From Paracoccaceae bacterium Fryx2 (GTDB lineage Bacteria; Pseudomonadota; Alphaproteobacteria; Rhodobacterales; Rhodobacteraceae): a stretch of DNA of 64,000 nt. The translations under genes were made by a program, and so were the position numbers. The stretch is taken from positions 62,001 to 126,000 of the forward strand of contig JAVSGI010000008.1 in assembly GCA_032334235.1 (NCBI GenBank). Reading direction: 5' to 3'. The notes beneath the pieces were generated by a model that ran no database searches, was not told where the DNA came from, and saw nothing but the letters and a program-made list of their open reading frames with translations. This document shows positions 1 through 9,280 of the stretch, one piece after another (positions within the stretch are counted from its first letter, which is position 1; every line of letters starts with the position of its first letter).

Positions 1-117
1 GAAGACGGGCATGCCCGTCTGGAGGGCAGCCCCACCGGCTTGAGTGATTTCGGGGAAGGTGCTGGTCGCTGCGGGTTGGTAAGCCGGGTTCCTCTGCCGT
101 CAAACGGAGGATCCGGG

Positions 118-1626
118 TTGGCCTACAAACCCATCAACGACCAGCAATTGAGATTATACATGTCCGACCTCCGATATCACAGTCAGCGCACGTCGGCCGC
201 CCGCGCCGGGTTCAGCGAGCGCACGGCCCGACGGTTCGATGCCAACCCGACGCTGCCCTCGAACCGCAAGATCGTTCACGGGCGCACGGTGGCCGATCCC
301 CTCGAGGGTTATTGGGAGGGCGACATCCTTCCCTTGCTGGAGAGGGACAGCGCCTTGCAGGCCGTCACCCTGCTGCGCCACCTTCAGGGCCTGCATCCGC
401 TGGCCTTCCCCGATGACCGCATCCGGCGCACCCTGGAACGGCGGGTGCGGCAGTGGCGGGCGCTGAACGGACCCGAGCGCGACATCATCTTCCGCCAGAC
501 GCCGGAGCCGGGCCGCATGGCCCAGTCGGACTTCACCCATGCCGAGGAGCTGGAGGTGACGATCGCGGGCCAGCTATTCCCGCATCTGCTCTACCACTTC
601 GTCATGGTCTACAGCCGGTGGGAGCATGTCGGGGTGGTCCTGGGCGGGGAGAGCTTCACGGCCCTGGCCGAGAACCTGCAGCAGGCGCTCTGGTCGCTCG
701 GCGGGGCACCACAGGAGCATCGCACCGACAGCCTCTCGGCCGCTTTCCGCAACCTGACGGCTGACCAGCGCCAGGATATCACCACGCGCTACAATGCCTT
801 CGTCGGCCATTACGGCATGGAGGCCAGTCGCAACAACCGCGGCGAGGCTCACGAGAACGGCGCGGTGGAATCCCAGAACCGGCACCTCAAGAAAGCCATC
901 GAACAGGCGCTGATCCTGCGCGGCAGCCGCGACTTCGCCAGCATTGAGGACTACCGCCGCTTCATCGACATTCTGGTGGCACGGCGCAACCGGCAGCGGG
1001 CGGCGGCCACGCAGGTGGAACGGGCGCATCTGAAGCCCCTGCCGCGCCGGCGCACCACCGACTTTACAGAGACCGTGGTTCCGGTCACCCGCACCAGCGG
1101 CTTTCTGGTCAAGAGCATCTTCTACAGCGCCCCGTCGCAGCTGATCGGGCAGCGCTTGCGGGTCCACCTTTACGACGATCGCCTTGAGGCCTTTCTCGGC
1201 AGCACCCTGGTCGTCAGCCATACAAGGGCGCGAGGTCGCGGCGATGGCCATCGCGTGCATGTCATCAACTACCATCACGTCATCCATGCGCTGCGGCGCA
1301 AACCGCAAGCCCTGTGGAGTTCGATCTACCGCGACAGCCTGTTCCCGCGAACCGAATACGCTGAGGCCTGGAAGGTGCTGCAGCGCGATCTGCCCCGCCG
1401 CGACGCCTGCCGCCGCATGGTCGACCTGCTGTTCATCGCCCACGACCGGGCCTGCGAGGCGGAACTGGCACATCTCCTGACGGACGATCTCGACGCCGGC
1501 CGGGCGCCGGACCCTGACCTGCTGACGCTCCGCCTGAGCCCGAAGCAAACGGCGCTGCCGACAGATGTCACCGTCGCCCATCCCTCGCTCGACAGCTTCG
1601 ATGCCCTTCTGGGAGCCTGCGCATGA
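118..1626 (+). CDS. istA: IS21-family transposase IstA (element A, copy 1)
   Basis: DDE transposase of the IS21 family, which acts with the ATPase IstB on the element ends. The protein has an N-terminal helix-turn-helix region, a central integrase-core (rve) domain at about residues 130-270 and a C-terminal Mu-transposase-like part. The frame is open from base 40, but TTG at 118 is preferred: a GGAGG box lies at 105-109 and the product then begins LAYKPINDQQ. It overlaps istB by four bases. It differs from copy 2 at several residues (for example Y versus F in the GYWEGD region and T versus M near the C-terminus). Confidence 0.9.
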   Translation: MAYKPINDQQLRLYMSDLRYHSQRTSAARAGFSERTARRFDANPTLPSNRKIVHGRTVADPLEGYWEGDILPLLERDSALQAVTLLRHLQGLHPLAFPDDRIRRTLERRVRQWRALNGPERDIIFRQTPEPGRMAQSDFTHAEELEVTIAGQLFPHLLYHFVMVYSRWEHVGVVLGGESFTALAENLQQALWSLGGAPQEHRTDSLSAAFRNLTADQRQDITTRYNAFVGHYGMEASRNNRGEAHENGAVESQNRHLKKAIEQALILRGSRDFASIEDYRRFIDILVARRNRQRAAATQVERAHLKPLPRRRTTDFTETVVPVTRTSGFLVKSIFYSAPSQLIGQRLRVHLYDDRLEAFLGSTLVVSHTRARGRGDGHRVHVINYHHVIHALRRKPQALWSSIYRDSLFPRTEYAEAWKVLQRDLPRRDACRRMVDLLFIAHDRACEAELAHLLTDDLDAGRAPDPDLLTLRLSPKQTALPTDVTVAHPSLDSFDALLGACA

Positions 1627-2438
1627 CCTCCCGCGAGATCGACATCCACACGCTGCCCGGCATGCTGACCGCGCTGCGCCTGCCCAGCTTCCACAAGCTT
1701 TGGGCCGACATCGCCACCCGTGCCGACACCGAAGGCTGGCCCGCTGCCCGCTTTCTGGCTGTCCTCGCGGAATACGAACTGGCCGAGCGCGACATGCGCC
1801 GCATTCAGCGCCACATGAACGAGGCACAGCTACCGGCTGGCAAGACGCTGGCGACCTTCGACTTCAAGGCGCTGCCAACCCTGCCGCGCGCCCGGATCGA
1901 GGCCTTGGCGGCCGGCGACTGGCTGGAGGGTGGCGGCAATCTGATCGCCATCGGCAATTCCGGCACGGGCAAAACGCACATTCTCTGCGCGATAGGCCAT
2001 GCCCTGATCGAGCGGGGACACCGCGTGTTCTATACCCGCACCAGCGATCTGGTGCAGCGACTTCAGGCCGCCCGCCGCGATCTGGTGCTCGAAGCCGCGC
2101 TCGCCAAGCTCGACAAGTTCGACCTGATCATCCTCGACGACATCACCTACGCCCACAAGGATCAGGCCGAGACAGGCGTGCTCTTCGAGCTGATCGCCCG
2201 GCGCTACGAATGCCGCAGCATCGCCATCGCCGCCAACCAGCCCTTCAGCGGCTGGGACCAGATCTTCCCGGACAAGGCGATGACCGTCGCCGCCATCGAC
2301 CGGCTGGTTCATCACGCAGCGATCCTGGAGATGAATGCCGAAAGCTTCCGCCAGCGCGCGGCCGCCTCCAACAAAGAGGCGCTGAGCAGACCGCCAACGA
2401 CAACCATCGCCGACAACAAGGACAAAGGAGAAGGCTGA
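1623..2438 (+). CDS. istB: IS21-family helper ATPase IstB (element A, copy 1)
   Basis: AAA+ ATPase of 271 residues that assists IstA in target selection and strand transfer. The Walker A motif GNSGTGKTH lies near residue 112 and the Walker B-like IILDDI near residue 170. The start ATG overlaps the istA stop, which implies translational coupling. This copy is intact, whereas the matching gene in copy 2 is split by IS21-B. Confidence 0.92.
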   Translation: MTSREIDIHTLPGMLTALRLPSFHKLWADIATRADTEGWPAARFLAVLAEYELAERDMRRIQRHMNEAQLPAGKTLATFDFKALPTLPRARIEALAAGDWLEGGGNLIAIGNSGTGKTHILCAIGHALIERGHRVFYTRTSDLVQRLQAARRDLVLEAALAKLDKFDLIILDDITYAHKDQAETGVLFELIARRYECRSIAIAANQPFSGWDQIFPDKAMTVAAIDRLVHHAAILEMNAESFRQRAAASNKEALSRPPTTTIADNKDKGEG

Positions 2439-2527
2439 GCGAAAAACAATTCCAGATACGCCAACCCAGCGGCCTAAAACCGGCCAACGTGGTTGACGGT
2501 CACGGACATGCTGGTTGACGCGCTACA

Positions 2528-3875
2528 AATCGGCGTAGCTGCACCGCTGCTGCGTGACCGGATGCGCGATCTGGTGCGCAACAACCCCCTCGCGGCCAAA
2601 GCCGTGGCGGTGCTGGTCAACAGCCTTGTTGGCACCGGCATCCGGCCGCGGGCGGCGAGTTCGGACAAGGCCATGAACAAGCTGGTCGACGATCTCTGGA
2701 CGCGCTGGGCGGATCAATGTGACGCCGATGGTCATACGGATTTCCACGGGCTGCTGTCCTTGGCGATGCGGGAGACCATCGAGGGAGGCGATGTCTTCGC
2801 CTTGCGGGTGCGTCGCCCGCGCTCAGCCGGGCTGGTCGTGCCGCTGCAGATCGAATTGAAAGAGGCCGATCACCTCGATGCGGCGAAGTTTGAGGATCGG
2901 GCCGGTGGCGCGCGCATCCGTTATGGCATCGAACATGACAGCACCGGGCGGCGCGCGGCCTATTGGATGTATCCCGACCATCCGGGCGATGCCGGGCCGG
3001 TCTTCACCCGCCGCTTCGAGTCTGTCCGCATCCCGGCCGACCGGGTGGCGCATCTGTTTGAACGCCAGCGCGTGCAATCGCGCGGTGTGCCTTGGGGCAC
3101 CCCTGCGATGGCGGCGCTGCGCGATGTCGATGATTGGCAGCGCGCGGAACTCGTGCGCAAGAAGACCGAGGCCTGCCTTGTCGGCATTGTGTTCGGCGAT
3201 GATGAGACCCAGCAGTCGATTGCCCCGGTGGTTCAGGATGCCGATGGCAACCGGATTGAGCAGTTTGAGCCCGGCCTGATCGCCTATGCGCGGGGCGGCA
3301 AGGACATCAAGTTCAACCAACCCGCCGCAACCGCGGGCGTCTATGAGTGGCACCGGGTGCAATTGCACATCATCGCTGCTGGCTGGCGGGTGCCCTATGA
3401 GCTGATGACCGGCGATCTGAGCCAAGTGAACTTTTCGTCCAGCCGGGTCGGCCTGAACGAATTTCGCCGGATGGTCGAGGCGATGCAATGGCAGATGATC
3501 ATCCCGATGTTCTGCCAGCCGATCTGGAACTGGTTCTGCGAGGCGGCCTTTGCCGCCGGGCTGATCCCCACGGCTGATGTGCCGGTTGAATGGGCGCCGC
3601 CGAAGTTTGACTCTGTCAACCCACTGCAGGATGCCACCACCGATCTGTTGGAAACCCGCGCCGGGTTCTCGACCATCGCGCAGCAGATCGCCAAACGTGG
3701 CTACGATCCACGCAAGGTGCTGGAAGAATGGCAGGAGTTTGCCCTGCTGGCCGACACAATGAACCTGATTTTTGACAGCGATCCCCGCAAGGTCAGCCGC
3801 GGCGGGCAGGTTCAAAGCCAAGACCCCGGATCGCTGGACGGCGAGACGTCCAAACCGCTGCCAGATCCCAGTTAA
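2528..3875 (+). pseudogene. Phage portal protein (lambda gpB-like), 5'-truncated by IS21-A
   Basis: Portal of the Phage_portal_2 (lambda gpB) type, the dodecameric ring through which DNA enters the capsid. The surviving reading frame includes the conserved early segment RDLVRNNPLAAKAV and the later IIPMFCQPIWNW region. Homologous portals have some 45-50 further residues before that first segment, and those are gone. The frame is open back into the IS terminal repeat (TTG at 2493), so a chimeric protein starting in IS sequence is possible. It is followed after 18 bases by the protease/capsid gene. No large terminase gene lies upstream because the IS occupies that place. Confidence 0.85.
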
Positions 3876-3893
3876 GCCCAAACGGAGCAAATC

Positions 3894-5888
3894 ATGCCGA
3901 AAGACATCATCGATCTGCCCCTGCAAGGGCGGATGGCCTCGGTGCGCGCGGGTTCCGTCGACGAAGCCGCCCGCACGGTCGAGATCATCTGGACCACCGG
4001 CGCAACGGTCCGGCGCGCCCGGTTCTGGGACGAGGCGGTCGACGAGGAACTGTCGCTGGACGGATCAGCCGTCCGGCTAGACCGGTTGAATGGCGGCGCC
4101 CCGTTTCTGAACTCGCATGATGCCTGGTCGTTGGACTCGGTGCTGGGGGTTGTCGTCGACGGATCGGCCAGGATCGCCAATGGCCAGGGCACCGCCACGA
4201 TCCGCTTCAGCGAGCGGGCCGATGTCGAGCCGATCTTTCGCGATATCGCGGGCGGCATCATCCGCAACGTTTCGGTCGGCTACCGCGTCCATCGCTACGA
4301 CATCACCAAACGCGATGGCGCGCCTGAACTCTGGCGCGCTGTCGATTGGGAACCCTTGGAGATTTCGGCCGTCGCAATCGGCGCCGATCCCGGCGCGCGG
4401 GTCCGATCTGACGCCACCCGCACCGCCACGATGAACACCTGCACCCTCACCCGCACCACAAACGCAACCTTGGAGGCTCCTATGCCCGACGATATCCAAC
4501 CTGCGGCAGCGCCCGCACCCGTCACGCGCGCCATCGATCCTGTCCAGCCCTCGGCGCCAGTGATCGCCCCAGCCGCGCCAAACGCCGACGCGATCCGTGC
4601 AGAGGCCCAGCGGGCCGCCGCAGATATCCTGACGCTTTGCCAGCGCCACGGCCTCGACAACGTCTTTGCCGCCGATCTGATCGGGCGCGGCGTCTCGCTG
4701 GACGCGGCTCGCGGCGCCGTGCTGGATAAGCTGGCCGAGGCCGATACTGTCGGCACCCGAACCGGCGCGACCGTGCCCGCCGCTGCTCGCGACGCTGCCG
4801 CCAGTGAAATCGCCTACCGCGATGCTGTGACGGACGCGCTGATGCACCGCCAATCCCCCGGCCTGCACAAGCTGACAGACGCGGCGCGTGAATTCCGCGG
4901 ACTGAACTTGCTGGACATGGCCCGCCACGCCCTCGAACGCCGGGGCATCAGCACGCGGGGTCTGTCGCGGATGGAACTGGCGACCGAGGCCCTGCAGAAA
5001 CGTGCTGGGCCCGGCTATCATTCCAGCGCCGATTTCCCGTTCATCCTCGCCAATGTCGCCAACAAGACCCTGCGCTCGGCATATGACAGCACCCCTCGCT
5101 CCTTCACCGCCTGGGCGCGGCAGGCGACGATCACCGACTTCCGCCCGGTGCAGCGCACCCAGCTTGCTGGGGCCCCAGACTTGCTCCGCGTGCCCGAAAG
5201 CGGTGAGTTCACATACGGCACAATGGGCGAAGGCCGCGAGGTCTATGCCCTGCTGACTTATGGTCGGATCATCGGCATCACGCGCCAGACGCTGATCAAC
5301 GATGATCTCGATGCCTTCACTCGCATCCCCTCGGCGTTCGGGGCCTCGGCAGCGGACCTCGAATCCGATCTGGTCTATTCGATCCTGACCAGCAATCCGC
5401 TGATGGGCGACGGCGTGGCGCTGTTCAACGCAGGCCACGGCAATCTCGGCACCGCCGGGGCCATCTCTGAAACCACCCTGGCCGAGGCCTACCGCCTATT
5501 TGGCAACCAGCGCGGGATTGAGGCGCGGCAAATCTCCGTGCAGCCGCGCTATCTGATCACCCCGCCCGGCAGCCGGTCGGTCGAGGCGCGCAAGAACGTC
5601 ACCGCCACCACGCCCAATGCTGTCGCAGGCGTCAACGCCTTCGCCGGTCGCTTGGAACCTATCGAAGAGCCCCGCCTGATCCCAGCGGCCGGGGCCGATC
5701 CTTGGTTTCTAGCGGCCGATCCGAACCGGATCGACACAGTGGAGTACGCCTATCTCGATGGCAGCAACGGCGTTTACACCGAAACCCGGATGGGCTTCGA
5801 GGTCGACGGCATGGAAATCAAGGCCCGCCACGATTTCGCCTCCAAGGCCATCGACTGGCGCGGGCTCTACCGCAACGCGGGCGTCTGA
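3894..5888 (+). CDS. Prohead protease / major capsid protein fusion
   Basis: A 664-residue fusion of head maturation protease and major capsid protein. The first 180 or so residues match HK97-type (S78) prohead proteases, with the likely catalytic His75 in LNSHD and Ser127 in NVSVGY. A linker rich in Ala and Pro (about 190-230) follows, and then a Mu gpT-like capsid domain. In single-chain versions the protease is thought to cut itself away during head maturation. A second potential start (MPDDIQP, near 4482, preceded by a GGAGG-like box) could give separate scaffold/capsid product; that is inference. It lies between the portal and the DUF2190 gene, the usual order. Confidence 0.9.
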   Translation: MPKDIIDLPLQGRMASVRAGSVDEAARTVEIIWTTGATVRRARFWDEAVDEELSLDGSAVRLDRLNGGAPFLNSHDAWSLDSVLGVVVDGSARIANGQGTATIRFSERADVEPIFRDIAGGIIRNVSVGYRVHRYDITKRDGAPELWRAVDWEPLEISAVAIGADPGARVRSDATRTATMNTCTLTRTTNATLEAPMPDDIQPAAAPAPVTRAIDPVQPSAPVIAPAAPNADAIRAEAQRAAADILTLCQRHGLDNVFAADLIGRGVSLDAARGAVLDKLAEADTVGTRTGATVPAAARDAAASEIAYRDAVTDALMHRQSPGLHKLTDAAREFRGLNLLDMARHALERRGISTRGLSRMELATEALQKRAGPGYHSSADFPFILANVANKTLRSAYDSTPRSFTAWARQATITDFRPVQRTQLAGAPDLLRVPESGEFTYGTMGEGREVYALLTYGRIIGITRQTLINDDLDAFTRIPSAFGASAADLESDLVYSILTSNPLMGDGVALFNAGHGNLGTAGAISETTLAEAYRLFGNQRGIEARQISVQPRYLITPPGSRSVEARKNVTATTPNAVAGVNAFAGRLEPIEEPRLIPAAGADPWFLAADPNRIDTVEYAYLDGSNGVYTETRMGFEVDGMEIKARHDFASKAIDWRGLYRNAGV

Positions 5889-5954
5889 TCAGCAATCATT
5901 AGCGGCGTCGCCATGAAGGCTGCGCATCTTCCCCCAAATCTCAGGAGACTTCTG

Positions 5955-6296
5955 ATGAAAAACTTCATCGGCGTGGGCAACCGCGTCACGCTTGTCGCAG
6001 CCGCCGTCACCACCTCCGGACAACCAGTGCTGATCGGCTCGCTCTTCGGTATCGCCGAGAACGCCGCCGCGATTGGCGAGCCATTGGTGCTTGTGATGAA
6101 CGGCATTTACGATCTGACCAAGACCGCTTCGCAGGCCTGGACGGTCGGCCAGCTGATCTATTGGGATGTCGCGACCTCCCGGGTGACAAACGTGGTGGCG
6201 ACCAACAAGTTGGCGGGCGTCGCCGTTCTGGCGGTCGGTGCCGGTGCAGGCGAGACCACAGGCCGCGTGCGCCTCACCGCGGCCAGCGCCAATTGA
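5955..6296 (+). CDS. DUF2190 family capsid decoration-type protein
   Basis: A 113-residue protein with the DUF2190 pattern, NFIGVGNRVTL at the start and a short beta-rich body ending in GRVRLTAAS. Relatives sit directly after the major capsid gene and are thought to be capsid cement proteins. ATG 5955 is chosen over the upstream ATG at 5913 because an AGGAG box lies at 5942-5946. Its stop overlaps the TTG start of the next gene. Confidence 0.8.
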   Translation: MKNFIGVGNRVTLVAAAVTTSGQPVLIGSLFGIAENAAAIGEPLVLVMNGIYDLTKTASQAWTVGQLIYWDVATSRVTNVVATNKLAGVAVLAVGAGAGETTGRVRLTAASAN

Positions 6297-6607
6297 CCGC
6301 CTTCGATCTGGCCACGAATTCGCTCTTCGCGGATCAAAACCTTGCCGTCGATGCGCTGCTGCGTGTCGGCGGTACGGGCCTTGCGCTGGCCATCCGCGTG
6401 ATCCGGGCAATGCCGGACGGGTTTGCCAGTTTCGGCGAGGGGCGGTTCGTCGTCGACACCGTTCTGTTGAACATCCGCCTCGCCGATGCCGCAGCGCTGA
6501 CGGCGGGCGACACAGTGGAAATCGCGGGCCAGCAGCACGAGATCCAAGGCACTCCAACCCGCGACACCTACCGGCTTGTCTGGCTCGCGGAGGCCCGGGC
6601 GCTGTGA
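6293..6607 (+). CDS. Head-tail joining protein
   Basis: About 104 residues starting at TTG 6293, which overlaps the preceding stop codon (ATTGA), so translation is probably coupled. Small size, beta-strand-rich sequence (FVVDTVLLNIRLADA; TVEIAGQQHEIQG) and position between the capsid cement gene and the DUF6441 gene fit the head-tail joining proteins of lambda-like phages. No catalytic motif is expected. The frame is also open upstream to 6161 but that stretch overlaps the previous gene. Confidence 0.7.
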   Translation: MTAFDLATNSLFADQNLAVDALLRVGGTGLALAIRVIRAMPDGFASFGEGRFVVDTVLLNIRLADAAALTAGDTVEIAGQQHEIQGTPTRDTYRLVWLAEARAL

Positions 6608-7230
6608 AGCTGCTGGCCGACATTCAGGGCGATATCCGGGCCATGATGAAAGAAGAGTTGGAGGCCGCCGAACGCGCAGTGACGGCCGGGGTTTCCGAGG
6701 CGGCAAGCGGCTTGCAAACAGCCTGGCGCGGCCAGATCACCGGCGCAGCGCTGGGCCAAGGCCTCGCCAACTCGATCCGCAAGAAGCTTTACCCGACCAG
6801 CGGCGCTTCGATCCGGGCGGCGGCGGTGATCTATTCGAACGCCTCCAAGGTGGTCGATGCCTTTGACCGCGGGGCCCTGATCCGCGCGAAAAACGGTTTC
6901 TGGCTGGCAATCCCGACCGCCGCGGCCGGAAAAAAGGGCGTCGGCAACAAGCGGATCACGCCCGGCGGTTGGGAACAGCGCACCGGCAAGCGGCTGCGGT
7001 TCGTCTTTCGGCGCGGGCAACCCAGCCTGCTCGTGGCTGAAACCCGGCTGAATTCCAAAGGTCGGGCAGTGGTGTCCAAGTCAAAAACCGGGCGCGGGCT
7101 GGCGACCGTGCCGATTTTCATCCTCGTGCCGCAGGTAAAACTGCCCAAACGCCTGAGCTTGGAGGGCCCAGCACGCGAGGCAGAGGCGCGGCTGCCGGGG
7201 CTGATCGTGGCGAATTGGAGGGAGGTTTAG
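6604..7230 (+). CDS. DUF6441-like phage head-tail protein
   Basis: A 208-residue protein starting with GTG 6604, which overlaps the previous stop (GTGA). It resembles phage proteins of the DUF6441 kind, with the conserved pattern WEQRTGKRLRFVFRRGQPSLLV and a C-terminal PIFILVPQVKLPKRL. Position suggests a head completion or tail attachment role; the exact function is unknown. The end of the gene converges with and overlaps the 3' end of the inverted toxin gene. Confidence 0.65.
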   Translation: MKLLADIQGDIRAMMKEELEAAERAVTAGVSEAASGLQTAWRGQITGAALGQGLANSIRKKLYPTSGASIRAAAVIYSNASKVVDAFDRGALIRAKNGFWLAIPTAAAGKKGVGNKRITPGGWEQRTGKRLRFVFRRGQPSLLVAETRLNSKGRAVVSKSKTGRGLATVPIFILVPQVKLPKRLSLEGPAREAEARLPGLIVANWREV

Positions 7231-7517
7231 TAACCAGCTTCCCGCTGATGGCGAACAGCAAGGATAACCGCCGTCTCGCCGTCAAAACGATAAAGCGACA
7301 CATATCCGCTTTCACCAAAGGGGATCAGCCACTCGCGGAACTCTGGCTCCATATCCTCGATCGGTCGGCCAATACCGGGCTGATCACGCAGAATTTGCAT
7401 CCCCTCACGAACGGATTTGGCTGCGCGGCGGGCTGCATCGGGGTTCTTGTCGGCAAGGAAGCGATACAACCGCTCGACATCCCGCAGGGCTGCGGGCGAC
7501 CAGATCAGTCGTGGCAT
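7227..7517 (-). CDS. RelE/ParE family toxin
   Basis: A 96-residue ParE-like toxin: LIWSPAALRDVERLYRFLADKNPDAA at the start, the IGRP signature near residue 50 and a C-terminal YRFDGETAVILAVRHQRE strand. Proteins of this superfamily either inhibit gyrase or cleave mRNA, and sequence alone does not tell which. It overlaps the upstream antitoxin gene by 13 bases on the same strand and is antisense to the surrounding morphogenesis operon, so it has been inserted as an independent unit. Confidence 0.85.
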   Translation of the reverse strand: MPRLIWSPAALRDVERLYRFLADKNPDAARRAAKSVREGMQILRDQPGIGRPIEDMEPEFREWLIPFGESGYVSLYRFDGETAVILAVRHQREAGY

Positions 7518-7789
7518 TCAGGAACGGCCGCCTCTTCGCCCGCTTCAAGCTTGGCGAGCCAGGCGTCGGCTTTGTCATGGGTCACATGCTTGCCGGTCGC
7601 CTGATACTCCTGCCAAGCCTGTAACCCGGCCTGCCGGAACGCCTCGCGCTTCTCTTCACGCTCCACGAATTGCGCCACAGCCTCTCGCAGCATCCAGTGG
7701 GTGGATCGATCTTTGGCATCCGCCAGCCGCTTCAGGCGGTCACGAATGTCCTGATCGAGCTTTACGGCAAGGGGGCGGACGGCATTCAT
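7505..7789 (-). CDS. CopG/ParD-like ribbon-helix-helix antitoxin
   Basis: A 94-residue antitoxin with an N-terminal ribbon-helix-helix (VKLDQDIRDRLKRLADAKDRS) and a charged helical C-terminal part that would wrap the toxin. ATG 7789 is chosen because it gives the RHH domain directly at the N-terminus; the frame is open further upstream to 7975 but that overlaps the tail-terminator gene. RHH antitoxins usually repress their own operon through the N-terminal domain. Confidence 0.82.
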   Translation of the reverse strand: MNAVRPLAVKLDQDIRDRLKRLADAKDRSTHWMLREAVAQFVEREEKREAFRQAGLQAWQEYQATGKHVTHDKADAWLAKLEAGEEAAVPECHD

Positions 7790-7877
7790 GAGGGCGACTC
7801 CGAACAGGTATTCACAGGTATTACCTTTAGCACGGCCGCGACCATCGCAGAAGTCACAAATCCGCAAAGGTGAGAAA

Positions 7878-8300
7878 ATGCCCACCATCCGCGAAACCAT
7901 CCTCACCATGCTGCAAGCGCGGCTGCAAAGCCTTGCCGCTACTGTCTTGCGCGATGAAGTGCTGCCAGAGCGCATTCCGCCAGCCGGGCTGGTTATCTTG
8001 CGCGACGGCCAGCCGGGCGAGCCGGAGGTGACGCTATCGCCGCTGCGCTATCACTTCCAGCATCGGGCGGAGTTAGAGGTAATCGTCCAAGCTGCAAATG
8101 ATCGAGCGGCGGCTTTTGACAGCCTGATCGCAGCAATTGGCACTGCGCTCGCTGCCGATCGCACCCTCGGCGGCCTCTGCGACTGGGTCGAGGCCGAGGC
8201 CCCGGCTTCGGTCGATCTGCCGGTTGACGGCGCCGTTTCGCTAAAGGCGGCGGTCGTGACAGTTCTGCTGCATTACACCACCGCCGACCCGCTGGGCTGA
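7878..8300 (+). CDS. Tail terminator / tail completion protein (gpU-like)
   Basis: A 140-residue protein beginning MPTIRETILTML with an AGGTGAG ribosome site just upstream. Mixed alpha/beta sequence (LRYHFQHRAELEVIV; SLKAAVVTVLLHY) and position directly before the tail tube gene fit the tail terminator proteins that cap the tube. It is separated from the DUF6441 gene by the inverted toxin-antitoxin pair, so its expression may depend on readthrough of that insert or on a promoter in 7790-7877. Confidence 0.65.
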   Translation: MPTIRETILTMLQARLQSLAATVLRDEVLPERIPPAGLVILRDGQPGEPEVTLSPLRYHFQHRAELEVIVQAANDRAAAFDSLIAAIGTALAADRTLGGLCDWVEAEAPASVDLPVDGAVSLKAAVVTVLLHYTTADPLG

Positions 8301-8339
8301 TCCCGGCAAACACCCCACCCCAACAATAAGGAGACCCCC

Positions 8340-9278
8340 ATGGCACGTGCGCAAGGCGCGCGGGCGCAGATGGCGCTTGCGTATGAGACGGTTTACGGCA
8401 CCCCGCCGGTCAGTGGGTTCCGGTTGATGCCCTTCGCCCGGACAACGCTGGGGTCGGAACAACCTCTGCTGGAATCCGAACTGCTGGGCTATGGGCGCGA
8501 TCCGCTCGCCCCGATCAAAGACGCTGTCACCGCCGATGGCGAGGTTGTGGTGCCGATCGATGTGGAGGCCTTCGGCTTTTGGCTGAAGGCCGCGTTCGGC
8601 CAGCCGACCACCGCTGGCACGACGCCCAAGACCCATACCTTTCAATCGGGCAACTGGACACTGCCCAGCATGGCCGTCGAGGTCGCCATGCCGGAGGTGC
8701 CGCGCTTTGCGATGTATTCCGGCTGCGTGCTGGATCAGCTTAGCTGGCAGATGCAGCGGTCGGGCCTGCTGACAGCCACCTCCCGCCTCGTCGCGCAAGG
8801 CGAAACCATCGCCGCCGCCACCGCCGCAGGCACGCCCACGGCGCTGGGCTTACAGCGCTTTGGCCATTTCAACGGCACCGTAAAGCGCAACGCCACTGTA
8901 TTGGGCAATCTGGTCTCAGCCGAGATCACCTATTCCAACAACCTCGACCGTATCGAGACCATTCGCGGCGATGGCCGCATCGATGGGGCTGACCCGACCA
9001 AGGCCGCGCTGTCCGGACGAATCGAAGTGCGTTTTGCCGACAGCACGCTGGTCACCCAGGCGATCGACGGCAGCCCTTGCGAGTTGGAGTTCAACTACAG
9101 CCTCGGGGCCAACGCGAGTTTCACCTTCACCGCGCACGCCGTCTATCTGCCGATCCCCCGGATCGAAATCGCCGGGCCGCAAGGTGTGCAGGCCAGCTTT
9201 GACTGGCAGGCCGCGAGGGCAACCAGCCCCGCCCGCATGTGCACCGCCGTTCTCGTCAACACCCTTGCAGGATACTGA
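8340..9278 (+). CDS. Phage tail tube protein
   Basis: A 312-residue major tail tube protein. It has the typical start (ARAQGARAQMALAYETVYGT), beta-rich body and a C-terminal segment (CTAVLVNTLAGY) found in tube proteins of long-tailed phages with GTA-like tails. AAGGAG lies 9-14 bases before the ATG. It precedes the tail assembly chaperone and tape measure genes, the standard siphovirus order. Confidence 0.8.
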   Translation: MARAQGARAQMALAYETVYGTPPVSGFRLMPFARTTLGSEQPLLESELLGYGRDPLAPIKDAVTADGEVVVPIDVEAFGFWLKAAFGQPTTAGTTPKTHTFQSGNWTLPSMAVEVAMPEVPRFAMYSGCVLDQLSWQMQRSGLLTATSRLVAQGETIAAATAAGTPTALGLQRFGHFNGTVKRNATVLGNLVSAEITYSNNLDRIETIRGDGRIDGADPTKAALSGRIEVRFADSTLVTQAIDGSPCELEFNYSLGANASFTFTAHAVYLPIPRIEIAGPQGVQASFDWQAARATSPARMCTAVLVNTLAGY

Positions 9279-9280
9279 TC

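Larger units (their letters stand above)
1..2527 (+). mobile_element. IS21-family element A, copy 1 (left end outside window)
   Basis: Carries istA and istB with a 4-base ATGA overlap. The right end finishes at 2527 in GCGCTACA, the outer end of a roughly 48-bp terminal repeat that matches, inverted, the left end of copy 2 (GCTGAACA at 32221). By alignment with copy 2 the window begins about 60 bp inside the element, giving a full length of 2587 bp. The right end abuts the phage portal gene, whose 5' end is missing. The two copies differ at several IstA residues, so they are not a fresh duplication. Confidence 0.93.

Noticed and set aside
574-1827. Long minus-strand reading frame opposite istA (and its twin at 30335-31588)
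   Set aside because: It is the antisense shadow of a well-supported transposase in GC-rich DNA; the protein has no recognisable domain.
4077-5438. 453-codon minus-strand frame opposite the protease/capsid gene
   Set aside because: Antisense to a clearly identified gene; composition is typical of GC-rich shadow frames.
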